A stretch of DNA of 64,000 nucleotides from JBCBKL01 sp963922565 (GTDB lineage: Bacteria; Pseudomonadota; Alphaproteobacteria; Rhodobacterales; Rhodobacteraceae). The notes under the pieces are model-generated. The model did not search any database, had not been told where the DNA came from, and saw only the letters and a list, made by a program, of their open reading frames with translations. Shown piece by piece: positions 35,209 to 44,083 of this stretch; position 1 is the stretch's first letter, and each line of letters opens with the position of its first letter. Location of the stretch: the NCBI GenBank assembly GCA_963922565.1, contig CAWUIQ010000003.1:1-64000 (forward strand), given 5' to 3'. The position numbers and the translations under genes are program-made.

Positions 35209-36072
35209 ATGACAAAGACGCTTCTATCCTTCGGTCATGGCTATTCTGCCCAAGCACTGGAACGACTTTTGCTGCCTGAAGGCTGGACCATCATCGGCAC
35301 GACCCGCAGCGCTGAAAAGGCCGAAGCCATCCGACAGCGCGGCCTCACAGCACTGAACTTTCCGTCCCCCGAACTCGCAGATGCAGTCAAAAAAACCACG
35401 CACATCCTTGTTTCTGCCGGCCCCAATGCCGAGGGAGACCCGGTTCTAACGCATTACGGTGATGTGATCGCGGCAGCGGCCCCGTCGCTTGAATGGGTTG
35501 GCTATCTGTCGACCACGGGCGTCTATGGAGACCACGAGGGCGGATGGATTGATGAGAGCACGCCGCTTACGCCCTCAACCCAAAGAGGCCAATGGCGCAA
35601 AGCGGCAGAGCAGGCGTGGATGGATATTCCCAACCTGCCGCTTCACATCTTTCGCCTTGCTGGGATTTATGGGCCGGGCAGGGGGCCTTTCGAAAAGGTT
35701 CGCCGTGGGACGGCGCGCCGCATCATCAAGAAAGGGCAGGTGTTTTCCAGAATCCATGTCGACGATATCGCGCAGGTGGTTGCGGCATCAATCAACAGGC
35801 CCAATCCCGGCGCAGTCTACAATGTGTGTGACGACGACCCGGCACCGCCGCAGGACGTCATTTCACACGCGGCGAGGCTGCTCGAACTGCCCGAACCACC
35901 CGCCGTTGCGTTCGAGACGGCCGAGATGACGCCAATGGCCCGCAGCTTTTACGCCGAAAGCAAGAAAGTCAGAAACGACAAGATCAAGGACGAGTTGGGC
36001 GTGGTATTGAAGTATCCCAACTACCGCGAGGGGTTGGCAGCGCTGCTCGTCGCAGAGGGCAAGACACGATAG
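35209..36072 (+). CDS. NAD(P)-dependent epimerase/SDR-like protein (YeeZ type)
   Basis: The 287-residue Rossmann-fold protein has an altered dinucleotide loop, SFGHGYSAQAL, in place of GxxGxxG. VGYLSTTGVYGDHEGGWIDE and IFRLAGIYGPGRGPFEKVRRG are typical of extended SDRs, and the C-terminal part includes RIHVDDIAQVVAASINRPNPGAVYNVCDD. This matches the YeeZ-type subgroup, whose substrate is unknown. It starts 38 bases after the crotonase and its 3-prime end overlaps a convergent membrane-protein gene by 52 bases. Confidence 0.87.
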   Translation: MTKTLLSFGHGYSAQALERLLLPEGWTIIGTTRSAEKAEAIRQRGLTALNFPSPELADAVKKTTHILVSAGPNAEGDPVLTHYGDVIAAAAPSLEWVGYLSTTGVYGDHEGGWIDESTPLTPSTQRGQWRKAAEQAWMDIPNLPLHIFRLAGIYGPGRGPFEKVRRGTARRIIKKGQVFSRIHVDDIAQVVAASINRPNPGAVYNVCDDDPAPPQDVISHAARLLELPEPPAVAFETAEMTPMARSFYAESKKVRNDKIKDELGVVLKYPNYREGLAALLVAEGKTR

Positions 36073-36698
36073 ATCAGCCAGCCAATCGCGGCAAAACACA
36101 AAAGCAGCGTCAGGGCGATACCGCCGTTGGCAACGTAGAACACCGCCCGTTCGCCCAGCTCCATCGAGTTGAGGAAGGGGTAGGGGAGCCCATTGGTTAC
36201 TGAACCCTTCGGACTGTTATTCAATGGGGCGACCACCAATTCTGACCAGGCGACATAGACACTAATCAGGCCAAGAAGGGGCAATATCGCCCGCTGGACC
36301 CGGCGAAAGACACGCGCGACGAACAATGCATCGATGATCTGCAGCGCGGGCCCAAGGGCGTGGAGGTAGTATTCGCGATACCAAACGCTCGCGGTCTCTC
36401 CGTTCACCAGTGTGGGATCTTGAAGGAACAGGCGCCAATAGAGGTAGACCACCATGACATTTAGGACCGCCGCGCAGGTTGCTGTTACCTCATGTCGCTG
36501 CGTGATCCGCTGCTCGGTCAGCGCGAGCATCCGGCTGGCGGAGTAGAACGACAGGAACAGCGCCCAGATCGTTAAGTAACGGAAAGGTCCGCCAAATCCC
36601 GAATAGCTGCCGAACAAGATCTGATCGATACAGTAGCCAGCCCCGAGCAGAAATACGATCCAACGCCAGATCAGAACGGGGCGGCTATGGATATCCAT
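36021..36698 (-). CDS. Pr6Pr family membrane protein
   Basis: The 225-residue protein has about six hydrophobic segments (starting IWRWIVFLLGAGYCIDQILFG) and the family hallmark YPFLN after the fifth (about residue 180), with a final segment near ALTLLLCFAAIGWLIYRVL. Pr6Pr proteins are six-helix membrane proteins without known function. The coding region ends inside the convergent SDR gene (52-base overlap), and lies three bases downstream of dxs on the same strand. Confidence 0.82.
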   Translation of the reverse strand: MDIHSRPVLIWRWIVFLLGAGYCIDQILFGSYSGFGGPFRYLTIWALFLSFYSASRMLALTEQRITQRHEVTATCAAVLNVMVVYLYWRLFLQDPTLVNGETASVWYREYYLHALGPALQIIDALFVARVFRRVQRAILPLLGLISVYVAWSELVVAPLNNSPKGSVTNGLPYPFLNSMELGERAVFYVANGGIALTLLLCFAAIGWLIYRVLPSATSSAANPSR

Positions 36699-36701
36699 CC
36701 G

Positions 36702-38630
36702 TCAGGCCCGGGCCTCATCTATCGACGCGACGCCAAGTGTGTCCAAAACCTTGGCTTCGATGTGTTCGGCATTCATGCGGGCCGTCGCGTACATGTCCGC
36801 GGGGCTGGCCTGATCGATGAAGATATCGGGCAGCACCATCGACCGATACTTTAGGCCGTTATCAAACACACCTTCCTCAGCCAAGAGCTGAGCAACGTGA
36901 CTGCCAAAGCCGCCAATTGCGCCCTCTTCGATCGTGATCAGCACATCATGATCGGCCACGAGATCGAGGATCAGATCGCGGTCAAGCGGCTTTGCAAACC
37001 GGGCGTCTGCAATAGTCGGTGTGATGCCGCGGGCGACCAGGTTCTCGGCCGCTTTGCGAACCTCAGCCAGCCGCGCGCCGAACGACAAGATCGCTACTCC
37101 GGCACCCTTCTGGACGATCCGGCCCTTGCCGATTTCAAGGATTTGAGGCTGTTCAGGCAGGTCCACGCCCGTGCCTTCGCCGCGCGGAAACCGGAATGCG
37201 ATTGGCCCGTCGTCATGCGCCGCGGCTGTCGCCACCATGTGGGCGAGTTCAGCTTCGTCGGCTGCGGCCATCACCACGAAACCCGGTAAGTTCGACAGGT
37301 ATCCGATGTCAAATGCGCCGGCATGCGTGCACCCGTCGGCACCAACCAACCCGGCGCGGTCGATCGCAAAGCGCACAGGCAAGCGCTGGATGGCCACGTC
37401 ATGAACCACCTGATCGTATCCGCGCTGCAGGAACGTCGAATACATCGCGCAGAAGGGTCTCATCCCACCAGCCGCCAATCCAGCGCTGAATGTCACGCCG
37501 TGCTGTTCCGCAATTCCCACGTCAAAACAGCGGCTTGGATAGCGTTCGGCAAACAGGTTCAGGCCGGTACCATCCGGCATAGCGGCCGTGACGGCACAGA
37601 CCTTTTCGTCATGCGCCGCTGCGCGGATCAGATAGTCGGCGAAGACGCGGGTATAGCTTGGGGCGTTTGACGGCGCCTTCTTTTGCTCGCCGGTCACAAC
37701 GTCGAACTTGGAAACGCCATGGCCCTTGTCCCGTGCCTTTTCGGCGGGGGCAAATCCTTTCCCCTTCTTGGTGATCGCATGGATCAGGATAGGGCCGGTT
37801 GCGCGTTCGCGGGCCGTGCGCAGCACTGGCAAAAGCTGGCTGAGATCATGCCCGTCGATGGGGCCCAGATAGCTGATACCGAGTTCTTCGAACATCGTGC
37901 CGCCAACCGTCATGCCTTTCAGCATCTCCCGGGCGCGACGCGCACCTTCGCGGAACGGCTCGGGCAACAAGCTAACAGCACCTTTCGCGGCCGCCTTCAG
38001 ATCCTGAAACGGCGCCTCGGCGTATAGTCGGCTGAGGTAGGTCGACATCGCGCCCACGGGTGGGGCGATGCTCATCTCATTGTCATTCAGGATGATGAAC
38101 AGCCGCTTGCCCAGATGGCCGGCATTGTTCATCGCCTCGTAAGCCATTCCGGCGCTCATTGCACCGTCACCGATCACGGCGATCGCGTCGCCAAGACCTT
38201 CGGGGGTCACCCCGCCCAGATCGCGTGCAACCGAGAAACCCAACGCAGCGCTGATCGAAGTCGATGAATGTGCGGCACCGAATGGGTCGTAAGGGCTTTC
38301 CGAGCGTTTGGTGAAGCCGCTTAAACCATCCTTTTGCCGAAGCGTGCGAATCCGCCCACGACGCTCAGTCAGGATCTTGTGAGGATAACACTGATGGCTG
38401 ACGTCCCAGATCAGTCGGTCTTTCGGCGTGTCAAAAACGGCATGCAGCGCAACGGTCAGCTCGACCACGCCAAGGCCCGCGCCCAGATGCCCACCCGTGA
38501 CGGACACGGCCGAAATGGTTTCAGCCCTTACCTCGTGTGCGACCTGTTCAAGCTGTTGGTCCGACAGGCGTTTCAGATCGGCGGGACGCTGAATTGTATC
38601 CAGCAATGGCGTATTCGGACGATCCGTCAT
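36702..38630 (-). CDS. dxs: 1-deoxy-D-xylulose-5-phosphate synthase
   Basis: DXS condenses pyruvate and glyceraldehyde 3-phosphate, the first step of the MEP route to isoprenoids. The 642-residue protein has the thiamine-diphosphate motif VIGDGAMSAGMAYEAMNNAG...NDN (about 150-185), the AIDRAGLVGADGCTHAGAFD block and IEEGAIGGFGSHV near the end. It lies 26 bases downstream of the prenyl-diphosphate synthase gene, grouping the first enzyme of the pathway with a later one. Confidence 0.99.
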   Translation of the reverse strand: MTDRPNTPLLDTIQRPADLKRLSDQQLEQVAHEVRAETISAVSVTGGHLGAGLGVVELTVALHAVFDTPKDRLIWDVSHQCYPHKILTERRGRIRTLRQKDGLSGFTKRSESPYDPFGAAHSSTSISAALGFSVARDLGGVTPEGLGDAIAVIGDGAMSAGMAYEAMNNAGHLGKRLFIILNDNEMSIAPPVGAMSTYLSRLYAEAPFQDLKAAAKGAVSLLPEPFREGARRAREMLKGMTVGGTMFEELGISYLGPIDGHDLSQLLPVLRTARERATGPILIHAITKKGKGFAPAEKARDKGHGVSKFDVVTGEQKKAPSNAPSYTRVFADYLIRAAAHDEKVCAVTAAMPDGTGLNLFAERYPSRCFDVGIAEQHGVTFSAGLAAGGMRPFCAMYSTFLQRGYDQVVHDVAIQRLPVRFAIDRAGLVGADGCTHAGAFDIGYLSNLPGFVVMAAADEAELAHMVATAAAHDDGPIAFRFPRGEGTGVDLPEQPQILEIGKGRIVQKGAGVAILSFGARLAEVRKAAENLVARGITPTIADARFAKPLDRDLILDLVADHDVLITIEEGAIGGFGSHVAQLLAEEGVFDNGLKYRSMVLPDIFIDQASPADMYATARMNAEHIEAKVLDTLGVASIDEARA

Positions 38631-38656
38631 CGAGTTCTTCCTGCTATCCGGGCCGA

Positions 38657-39535
38657 TTAATTCTTGCGCGAAATAACGAAGCGCGCCGCTGCACGCAATG
38701 TTTCAGCCCTGTCGCCATATAGACTTAAGGCTTCAATCGCCTCTTCCACCAGTTGGGCCGCGCGACGTTTCGCCTCGTCCAGACCAAGAAGCGAGACGAA
38801 TGTCGCCTTTCCCGCATCACTGTCCTTGCCAACGGCCTTGCCCACGGCAGCGGCGTCACCTTCGGTATCGAGAATATCGTCGGCAATCTGAAAGGCGAGG
38901 CCAAGCCGGTCACCATAGATTCTCAGAGGTTCAGGCTCCACCCCCGCCAGTCGGGCACCCGCCTGCGTGGACCAGCAAATCAGGGCGCCGGTTTTGCCGG
39001 CCTGCAGCTGAACGATCTCATCCAGGGTCAGGGGGTCGTCAGCAACTTCCGCCGCCATGTCCATCATCTGGCCGCCGACCATACCAGCGCGGCCCGCCGC
39101 TTGGGCCAGCGTGCTGACCATAACCGAAGCCGATGATCCAAAACTCGCATCTGCCAATAGCTCGAACGCCATGGATTGCAACGCGTCACCAACCAGCACG
39201 GCTGTCGCTTCGTCCCATTTCCTATGAACGGTCGGCAGACCCCTGCGCAGATCATCGTCGTCCATGCAGGGCAGGTCATCGTGGACGAGGGAATAGGCAT
39301 GGATGCATTCGATCGCCAAGGCCGCGTTCGATGCGATTTCGGGGTCGACACGGTGGAGCCGCGCGCCCTCCAGCACAAAGAAACCGCGCAGCATCTTGCC
39401 GCCTGTCAAAGCATACAGCATGGCCTCTGACAGAATGCCCCTTTCGCCCGAGAGTACGCTGTGCGCACGGTTCGTTATTGCGTCGGCATCAGCGCTGAGC
39501 TGCGCCGGAAACCGGTCAATGACATCGACTGACAT
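38657..39535 (-). CDS. ispA: Polyprenyl (farnesyl/geranyl) diphosphate synthase
   Basis: This 292-residue all-helical prenyltransferase has the first aspartate-rich motif SLVHDDLPCMDDDDLRRG, the GGKMLRGFFV substrate site and the second aspartate motif FQIADDILD. The residues before the first motif (IHAYS) favour a short-chain product, as in farnesyl diphosphate synthase IspA; geranylgeranyl diphosphate cannot be excluded. It sits between xseB (six bases) and dxs (26 bases), the usual order in many proteobacteria. Confidence 0.94.
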   Translation of the reverse strand: MSVDVIDRFPAQLSADADAITNRAHSVLSGERGILSEAMLYALTGGKMLRGFFVLEGARLHRVDPEIASNAALAIECIHAYSLVHDDLPCMDDDDLRRGLPTVHRKWDEATAVLVGDALQSMAFELLADASFGSSASVMVSTLAQAAGRAGMVGGQMMDMAAEVADDPLTLDEIVQLQAGKTGALICWSTQAGARLAGVEPEPLRIYGDRLGLAFQIADDILDTEGDAAAVGKAVGKDSDAGKATFVSLLGLDEAKRRAAQLVEEAIEALSLYGDRAETLRAAARFVISRKN

Positions 39536-39541
39536 CCGGAA

Positions 39542-39784
39542 CTAGCTGGGGTCGAGCGGTTTCGTTCCCGCAGGTTTGCCCTCGCCGTCTAGGGTGATCG
39601 CTGCGACTTTTTCCTCGGCCTCCTTGAGCTTGGTTTCACACCGCGCTTTCAGGGCCGCACCGCGTTCGTACAATTTGATTGAGTCATCAAGGGCGACGTC
39701 GCCACGTTCAAGCTGGCCAAGCACCTCTTCAAGCTCGCGCATCGCCTCTTCGAACGTCATTTCATCGACGGGTCGGTCGGTCAT
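39542..39784 (-). CDS. xseB: Exodeoxyribonuclease VII small subunit
   Basis: The 80-residue coiled-coil subunit XseB pairs with XseA to degrade single-stranded DNA. TFEEAMRELEEVLGQLERGDVALDDSIKLYERGAALKARCETKL is the family core (about residues 10-53). The start overlaps the stop of the deacetylase gene (ATGA). The large subunit gene is not in this window. Confidence 0.95.
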   Translation of the reverse strand: MTDRPVDEMTFEEAMRELEEVLGQLERGDVALDDSIKLYERGAALKARCETKLKEAEEKVAAITLDGEGKPAGTKPLDPS

Positions 39785-40719
39785 TCTGTGGCCCTTATCA
39801 GTTCTTCGACATGCGCACGCGTCGATGCCGCGAGAGCATCAAGATCATAGCCACCTTCCAACACCGACACCAGACGCCCCTCGCAATGTCGCGCGGCAAA
39901 GTCGGTCAGCTTCCTCGTGAGATGCGCATAGTCGGCAGCGGTCCAGAGCAAATCCGCCAAAGGATCGTCTTGATGGGCATCGAAACCCGCGGAAACCAGT
40001 AAGAGCTGCGGGCGGAATTCGGCCAAGGCAGGGAACACGATCCGATCATAAGCGGCCAGCATGTCCGCCCCGGTCGACCGAGGCGGCAAGGGCAGATTAA
40101 GAATTGTACCTAGTGGGCCGCGATCACCCGCTTCGCCGGTCCCGGGCCAAAGCGGCATCTGATGAGAACTCACAAACAAAACCCGTCGGTCGTCTTGCAG
40201 CAGGGCTTGCGTCCCATTGCCATGATGAACGTCGAAATCGACAATCGCGACCCTGTCCAATCTGTGATGATCAAGGGCATGTTTGGCCGCTATTGCAACA
40301 TTGCCGAATATGCAGAATCCCATGGCTAAGGCTTGCTCTGCGTGGTGACCCGGCGGCCTAGCCGCGACAAACGCGTTCTGCACATCGCCGGCGAGAACCG
40401 CATCGATCGCCGCGATCGCGCCGCCGACACCGCGCCAGATTGCGTTGCCTGAACCGGGTGAAAGAAATGTCTCGTCATCGCGCCCCGGATCGACACAGAC
40501 AAAGCCCTCTTCCGGGATACGCGTGCGAACCAACTCAACATACTCTTTCGAATGGCAGCGCAGAATGTCTTCGTCGCTGGCAAGAGGCGCTTCGATCAAC
40601 ATGATCGGTAGATCGGCGAGTGCTTGCGCGATGGCCTCAAGCCGCGCGACGCGTTCAGGCACGTGCTCGGGGGTGACGTGCTTCAGAAAGTCCGAGTGCG
40701 ATATCAACGCGGTTTTCAT
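39781..40719 (-). CDS. Histone-deacetylase-family (AcuC/acetylpolyamine amidohydrolase type) zinc enzyme
   Basis: The 312-residue arginase-fold deacetylase has the active-site blocks RPPGHHAEQALAMGFCIFGNVA (charge-relay histidines), DFDVHHGNGTQ (zinc ligands Asp and His) and LLVSAGFDAHQDDPLADL (second zinc Asp). Bacterial members deacetylate small molecules or acetylated lysines; the target cannot be read from sequence. It is embedded in an operon with xseB, ispA and dxs downstream and petPR upstream (23 bases from petR), an arrangement found in Rhodobacterales. Confidence 0.93.
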   Translation of the reverse strand: MKTALISHSDFLKHVTPEHVPERVARLEAIAQALADLPIMLIEAPLASDEDILRCHSKEYVELVRTRIPEEGFVCVDPGRDDETFLSPGSGNAIWRGVGGAIAAIDAVLAGDVQNAFVAARPPGHHAEQALAMGFCIFGNVAIAAKHALDHHRLDRVAIVDFDVHHGNGTQALLQDDRRVLFVSSHQMPLWPGTGEAGDRGPLGTILNLPLPPRSTGADMLAAYDRIVFPALAEFRPQLLLVSAGFDAHQDDPLADLLWTAADYAHLTRKLTDFAARHCEGRLVSVLEGGYDLDALAASTRAHVEELIRATE

Positions 40720-40742
40720 CGCCTTGCCCCGCTGCCCAAGCC

Positions 40743-41444
40743 TCAGTCAGGTGCCAACATGTACCCGGCGCCCCGCACCGTTTGCAGATACCGGGGCTGT
40801 TTCGGGTTTTCCTCGATCTTCCGACGCAGGCGCGTGATCTGCACATCAACAGCCCGCTCTTGCGCCTGGCCCCGGTCGCGACCAAGATCCTCCACCAACT
40901 TCGCGCGGCTGATCGCCTCTCCGGGTTGCGCTGAAAAGATCTTCATTAACTGCATCTCGGTGGCGGTCAGACGGACAAGATCCTCGCCCTGCCACATCTC
41001 TCCACGCTCCATATCGTAGCGTATGGGACCAAGGCTGAGGATCTTTGGCGCGGCCTCAACAGCTGGCGTTTCGGGCACGCGGCGCAGGATCGCATTGATC
41101 CGCAACAGCAGCTCTTTGGGCTCGAAAGGCTTGGCCAGGTAATCATCCGCTCCGGCCTCAAGCCCCTCGATCCGGTTCTCTGTTTCACCCTTGGCAGTGA
41201 GCAGCAGGATCGGCATCGTTTTCGTTTCGCGCAGGCTTTTGCACAGGCTCAAGCCATCTTCGCCCGGCATCATGACATCGAGGATCAGCATGTCGAAATC
41301 CAGCCCCTCAAGAACCCTGCGCGCGTGGGCGGCATCGCGGGCAGCTGTGACAAGAAATCCGTTCCGCATCAGGAACTTCTGCAAGAGAACCCGGATCCGC
41401 TCATCGTCATCGACGATCAACAAATGCGTATCAAAATCAGTCAT
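40743..41444 (-). CDS. petR: OmpR-family response regulator, PetR-like
   Basis: The 233-residue regulator has an N-terminal receiver domain with the phospho-acceptor Asp about 56 (DMLILDVMMPGEDG), the Thr/Lys switch (LLTAKGE), and a C-terminal winged helix (GEAISRAKLVEDLGRDRGQAQERAVDVQITRLRRKIE). In Rhodobacter capsulatus the PetP/PetR pair is needed for cytochrome bc1 and c2 expression. The coupled partner here (ATGA overlap with a MarR-type gene) and the order with the deacetylase gene support the name. No sensor kinase gene is adjacent. Confidence 0.85.
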   Translation of the reverse strand: MTDFDTHLLIVDDDERIRVLLQKFLMRNGFLVTAARDAAHARRVLEGLDFDMLILDVMMPGEDGLSLCKSLRETKTMPILLLTAKGETENRIEGLEAGADDYLAKPFEPKELLLRINAILRRVPETPAVEAAPKILSLGPIRYDMERGEMWQGEDLVRLTATEMQLMKIFSAQPGEAISRAKLVEDLGRDRGQAQERAVDVQITRLRRKIEENPKQPRYLQTVRGAGYMLAPD

Positions 41445-41947
41445 GAACCCGTCTCCTTCAGACGGGTATACGTGCGCTGCATTTCTGCGTCCATCATTGC
41501 CTCAAGGACCGTGCGAAAGCCCGCTACGGCCTCAGGGCCAGCATCCCTGAACGCCGCCCGCATACGGGCCCGTTGTGCGTCGGAAAGTTTCTGTTCCAGC
41601 GCGCGACCATCGTCGGTGAGATAGAGATGACGCTCGCGCTTGTCGGACTGACCCACGCGGCTTTCCACCAGACCATCGGCGATCAGCGTACGCAAAACGC
41701 GGTTCAGGGATTGCTTGGTGACGCCCAGGATGCTGAGAAGGTTGTTGACCGTTGTCCCCGGCGCGCGGTTGATGAAGTGGATCGCCCTGTGATGCGCCCG
41801 CCCATAGGCCATACCCGCCAGAATGCGATCAGGATCGGCGGTAAAGCCACGATAGGCAAAGAACATCGCCTCGATGCCCTGCCGCAGTTGTTCGTCAGTC
41901 AAAAACAACAGGTTTTCGCCACTGATCCCTGATCGGCTCTCTGACAT
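41441..41947 (-). CDS. petP: MarR-family regulator, PetP-like
   Basis: The 168-residue protein has the MarR winged helix (NRAPGTTVNNLLSILGVTKQSLNRVLRTLIADGLVESRVGQSDKRERHLYLT). Its stop overlaps the start of the response regulator (ATGA), the same arrangement as petP-petR of Rhodobacter capsulatus. I start at MSESRSGIS, after a GAGGG site; a longer in-frame reading would run into the region before ilvE. It is divergent from ilvE with 148 bases between the starts. Confidence 0.82.
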   Translation of the reverse strand: MSESRSGISGENLLFLTDEQLRQGIEAMFFAYRGFTADPDRILAGMAYGRAHHRAIHFINRAPGTTVNNLLSILGVTKQSLNRVLRTLIADGLVESRVGQSDKRERHLYLTDDGRALEQKLSDAQRARMRAAFRDAGPEAVAGFRTVLEAMMDAEMQRTYTRLKETGS

Positions 41948-41996
41948 CTTTACCCTCTGTCTCGGCCTGTCTTCGCGCCAGTTTACGTCAGCCTTG

Positions 41997-42025
41997 TTGA
42001 CATTCCAAGGGTGAAGCGGTATCGA
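41997..42025 (+). promoter_or_regulatory. Probable sigma-70 promoter of ilvE
   Basis: A consensus -35 box TTGACA (41997-42002), a 17-base spacer and a -10 box TATCGA (42020-42025) are followed by about 65 bases of leader. The leader contains two copies of GCGCAACTTT (42038-42047 and 42069-42078, 31 bases apart) around a small GTCCG/CGGAC hairpin. Confidence 0.6.
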
Positions 42026-42095
42026 ATCGCAGCATTTGCGCAACTTTATGTCCGGTTCGGACCTTGTGGCGCAACTTTCGAAACAGGAGGAAGCG

Positions 42096-42962
42096 ATGAC
42101 TGGTTATGATGATCGCGACGGCAAGATCTGGATGGATGGCAAACTGATCGAGTGGCGCGATGCCAACGTGCACATCCTGACGCATGCCATGCACTATGCT
42201 TCTTCCGTATTCGAGGGGGAGCGGGCTTATGGTGGAAAGATCTTTGAATCCCGCAGGCATTCGGAACGTCTGCACGCTTCGGCCCAGATGATCGACTTCG
42301 AAATCCCGTGGACCGTTGATGAAATCGAAGCGGCCAAGATCGAGGTCCTGCAAGCCAATGGTTTGACCGATGCCTATGTGCGTGCCGTCGCATGGCGCGG
42401 TGCGGGGGAGGACATGGGCGTCGCGTCTGCGCGCAACCCCGTTCGCCTTGCCATCGCGGCGTGGGAATGGGGCGCATACTATGGCGACGCCAAGATGAAG
42501 GGCGCCAAGCTCGACATCTCGAAATGGAAACGGCCCTCGCCCGAGACGATCCCGTCACATGCCAAGGCGGCTGGCCTTTACATGATCTGCACCATGTCCA
42601 AGCACGCGGCCGAGGCAAAGGGCTGCTCGGACGCGATGATGTTCGACTATCGCGGCTATGTTGCCGAGGCGACCGGGGCCAACATCTTTTTCGTCAAAGA
42701 CGGTGAAGTCCACACGCCCGATCCCGACTGCTTTTTGAACGGGATCACCCGCCAGACCGTCATCGGCATGCTGAAGGATCGGCAGGTCAAGGTGCACGAG
42801 CGGCACATCATGCCCGAAGAGTTGGAAGGGTTTGAACAATGTTGGCTGACCGGAACAGCGGCCGAGGTCACACCCGTCGGGCAGATCGGCGACTACAACT
42901 TCGAAGTCGGCACGCTGACGCGGGACATCGCGGAAGGCTACGAGAAACTGGTGCGCTTGTAG
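42096..42962 (+). CDS. ilvE: Branched-chain amino acid aminotransferase
   Basis: This fold-type IV PLP enzyme makes valine, leucine and isoleucine from their keto acids. The 288-residue protein shows IWMDGKLIEWRDANVHILTHAMHYASSVFEGERAYGG at the start, the PLP lysine region SHAKAAGLYMICTMSKHAA, DAMMFDYRGYVAEATGANIFFV and GITRQTVIGMLKD. The ATG at 42096 has a very strong GGAGGAAG site, which rules out the upstream in-frame ATGs at 42036 and 42048. Confidence 0.97.
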   Translation: MTGYDDRDGKIWMDGKLIEWRDANVHILTHAMHYASSVFEGERAYGGKIFESRRHSERLHASAQMIDFEIPWTVDEIEAAKIEVLQANGLTDAYVRAVAWRGAGEDMGVASARNPVRLAIAAWEWGAYYGDAKMKGAKLDISKWKRPSPETIPSHAKAAGLYMICTMSKHAAEAKGCSDAMMFDYRGYVAEATGANIFFVKDGEVHTPDPDCFLNGITRQTVIGMLKDRQVKVHERHIMPEELEGFEQCWLTGTAAEVTPVGQIGDYNFEVGTLTRDIAEGYEKLVRL

Positions 42963-43303
42963 GGCAGAACTGCGACTGCCCGTCCGAGGGACAGCGCGCG
43001 GTACCACAAAAATCCGCTTTTTCCTGAGGGGCGGCTGCTCATCGACTTCGCATAATTCTGAGAACTCCTCCGGGGTCTCATTAATGTCGAGGGGTTTGGC
43101 CCAATCACGCCCGACCCTGGGGGCGTGGCGATCTGATCCAACGTTCGGGGCGGTTCATGCCGCCCCGGCGCACACCAATTGTGCGAATGGTCCCGACGCT
43201 GCGTTCCTTACCTCTGCCAAAATCGACTTGTAACTTCCTCGGACTTCTAATCGCATAGTTGCCGCACTATACCGGCAAGTGCATTTGTCTGTCAGAGGTC
43301 TGC
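42963..43303. other. 341-base gap with several hairpins; candidate structured RNA or operator region
   Basis: I see no convincing gene here. Three strong inverted repeats follow one another: CACGCCC/GGGCGTG (43106-43112 and 43121-43127), CGGGGCGG/CCGCCCCG (43146-43153 and 43160-43167) and CGCACA/TGTGCG (43169-43174 and 43180-43185). A fourth, GGGCAG/CTGCCC, overlaps the ilvE stop (42962-42967 and 42976-42981), and TTGCCG/CGGCAA lies just before the next gene (43259-43264 and 43273-43278). None has a clear T-run. A 67-codon open frame on the minus strand covers part of it but has no ribosome site. Confidence 0.45.
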
Positions 43304-44083
43304 ATGCCCCGTCCTGCAATCGGCATCATCAGTAATCTTCACGTCATCAATGATGAATACCGAATACATGGCGGGGGCCTGATCAATACGTCGGCCGTTG
43401 CCGAGGTCTCGGACGGGATGCCGGTTCTCATTCCGGCGGACCCGAAGCACGCGAGGCTGGAAGACCTTTTAGAGCACTTTGCCGGCTTCGTCTTTACCGG
43501 CGGACGCCCAAACGTGCACCCCGAAGAGTACGGCGAGCAAGAGACCGAAGCTCATGGCGCTTTTGACAGGGATCGCGATGCGCTTGCCTTGCCCCTGATC
43601 CGTGCGCTGGTCGAGCGCGGTCAGCCCTTCCTCGGGATTTGCCGCGGCTTTCAGGAGGTCAACGTTGCCATGGGCGGCACACTCCACCCCGAGATCCGGG
43701 AGCTGCCCGGACGCGACAACCACCGTATGCCGCCGGACGGCACACTTGAGGAAAAGTTTGCGCTCCGTCACGAAGTGACATTCAGCGAGGGCGGTGTGTT
43801 CCATCGGTTGATGGGAAAACAGACCGTGCTGACGAACACGTTGCATGGGCAAGGGATCAGTACGCCGGGAGAGCGGATCGTTATCGACGGCCACGCACCG
43901 GATGGCACACCCGAAGCGATCTATATCAAGGATGCACCGGGCTTTACGCTGTCTGTACAGTGGCACCCGGAGTGGAATGCGGCAAACGACCCGGTTTCCC
44001 GCCCTCTCTTCGAAGCATTCGGTCGGGCCACCCGCGATTGGGCCGAGGGGCGCAGGCCCCGCCCTATGCTAAAGACAGCATAG
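43304..44083 (+). CDS. Class I glutamine amidotransferase, gamma-glutamyl-GABA hydrolase (PuuD) type
   Basis: The 259-residue peptidase C26 protein has the nucleophile in GICRGFQEVNVAMGGTLH, the catalytic His in VQWHPEWN and the family opening PAIGIISN. PuuD enzymes remove glutamate from gamma-glutamyl-GABA in putrescine breakdown. The other puu genes are absent, so the exact substrate is open. The ATG at 43304 follows a GAGG site; an in-frame reading 15 codons longer lacks one. Its 3-prime end overlaps the convergent transposase-like gene by 20 bases. Confidence 0.88.
   Translation: MPRPAIGIISNLHVINDEYRIHGGGLINTSAVAEVSDGMPVLIPADPKHARLEDLLEHFAGFVFTGGRPNVHPEEYGEQETEAHGAFDRDRDALALPLIRALVERGQPFLGICRGFQEVNVAMGGTLHPEIRELPGRDNHRMPPDGTLEEKFALRHEVTFSEGGVFHRLMGKQTVLTNTLHGQGISTPGERIVIDGHAPDGTPEAIYIKDAPGFTLSVQWHPEWNAANDPVSRPLFEAFGRATRDWAEGRRPRPMLKTA

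Noticed and set aside
42938..43141. 67-codon open frame on the minus strand in the structured gap
   Set aside because: It has no ribosome site, runs into the ilvE end, and its composition follows the hairpins; I treat the gap as non-coding.
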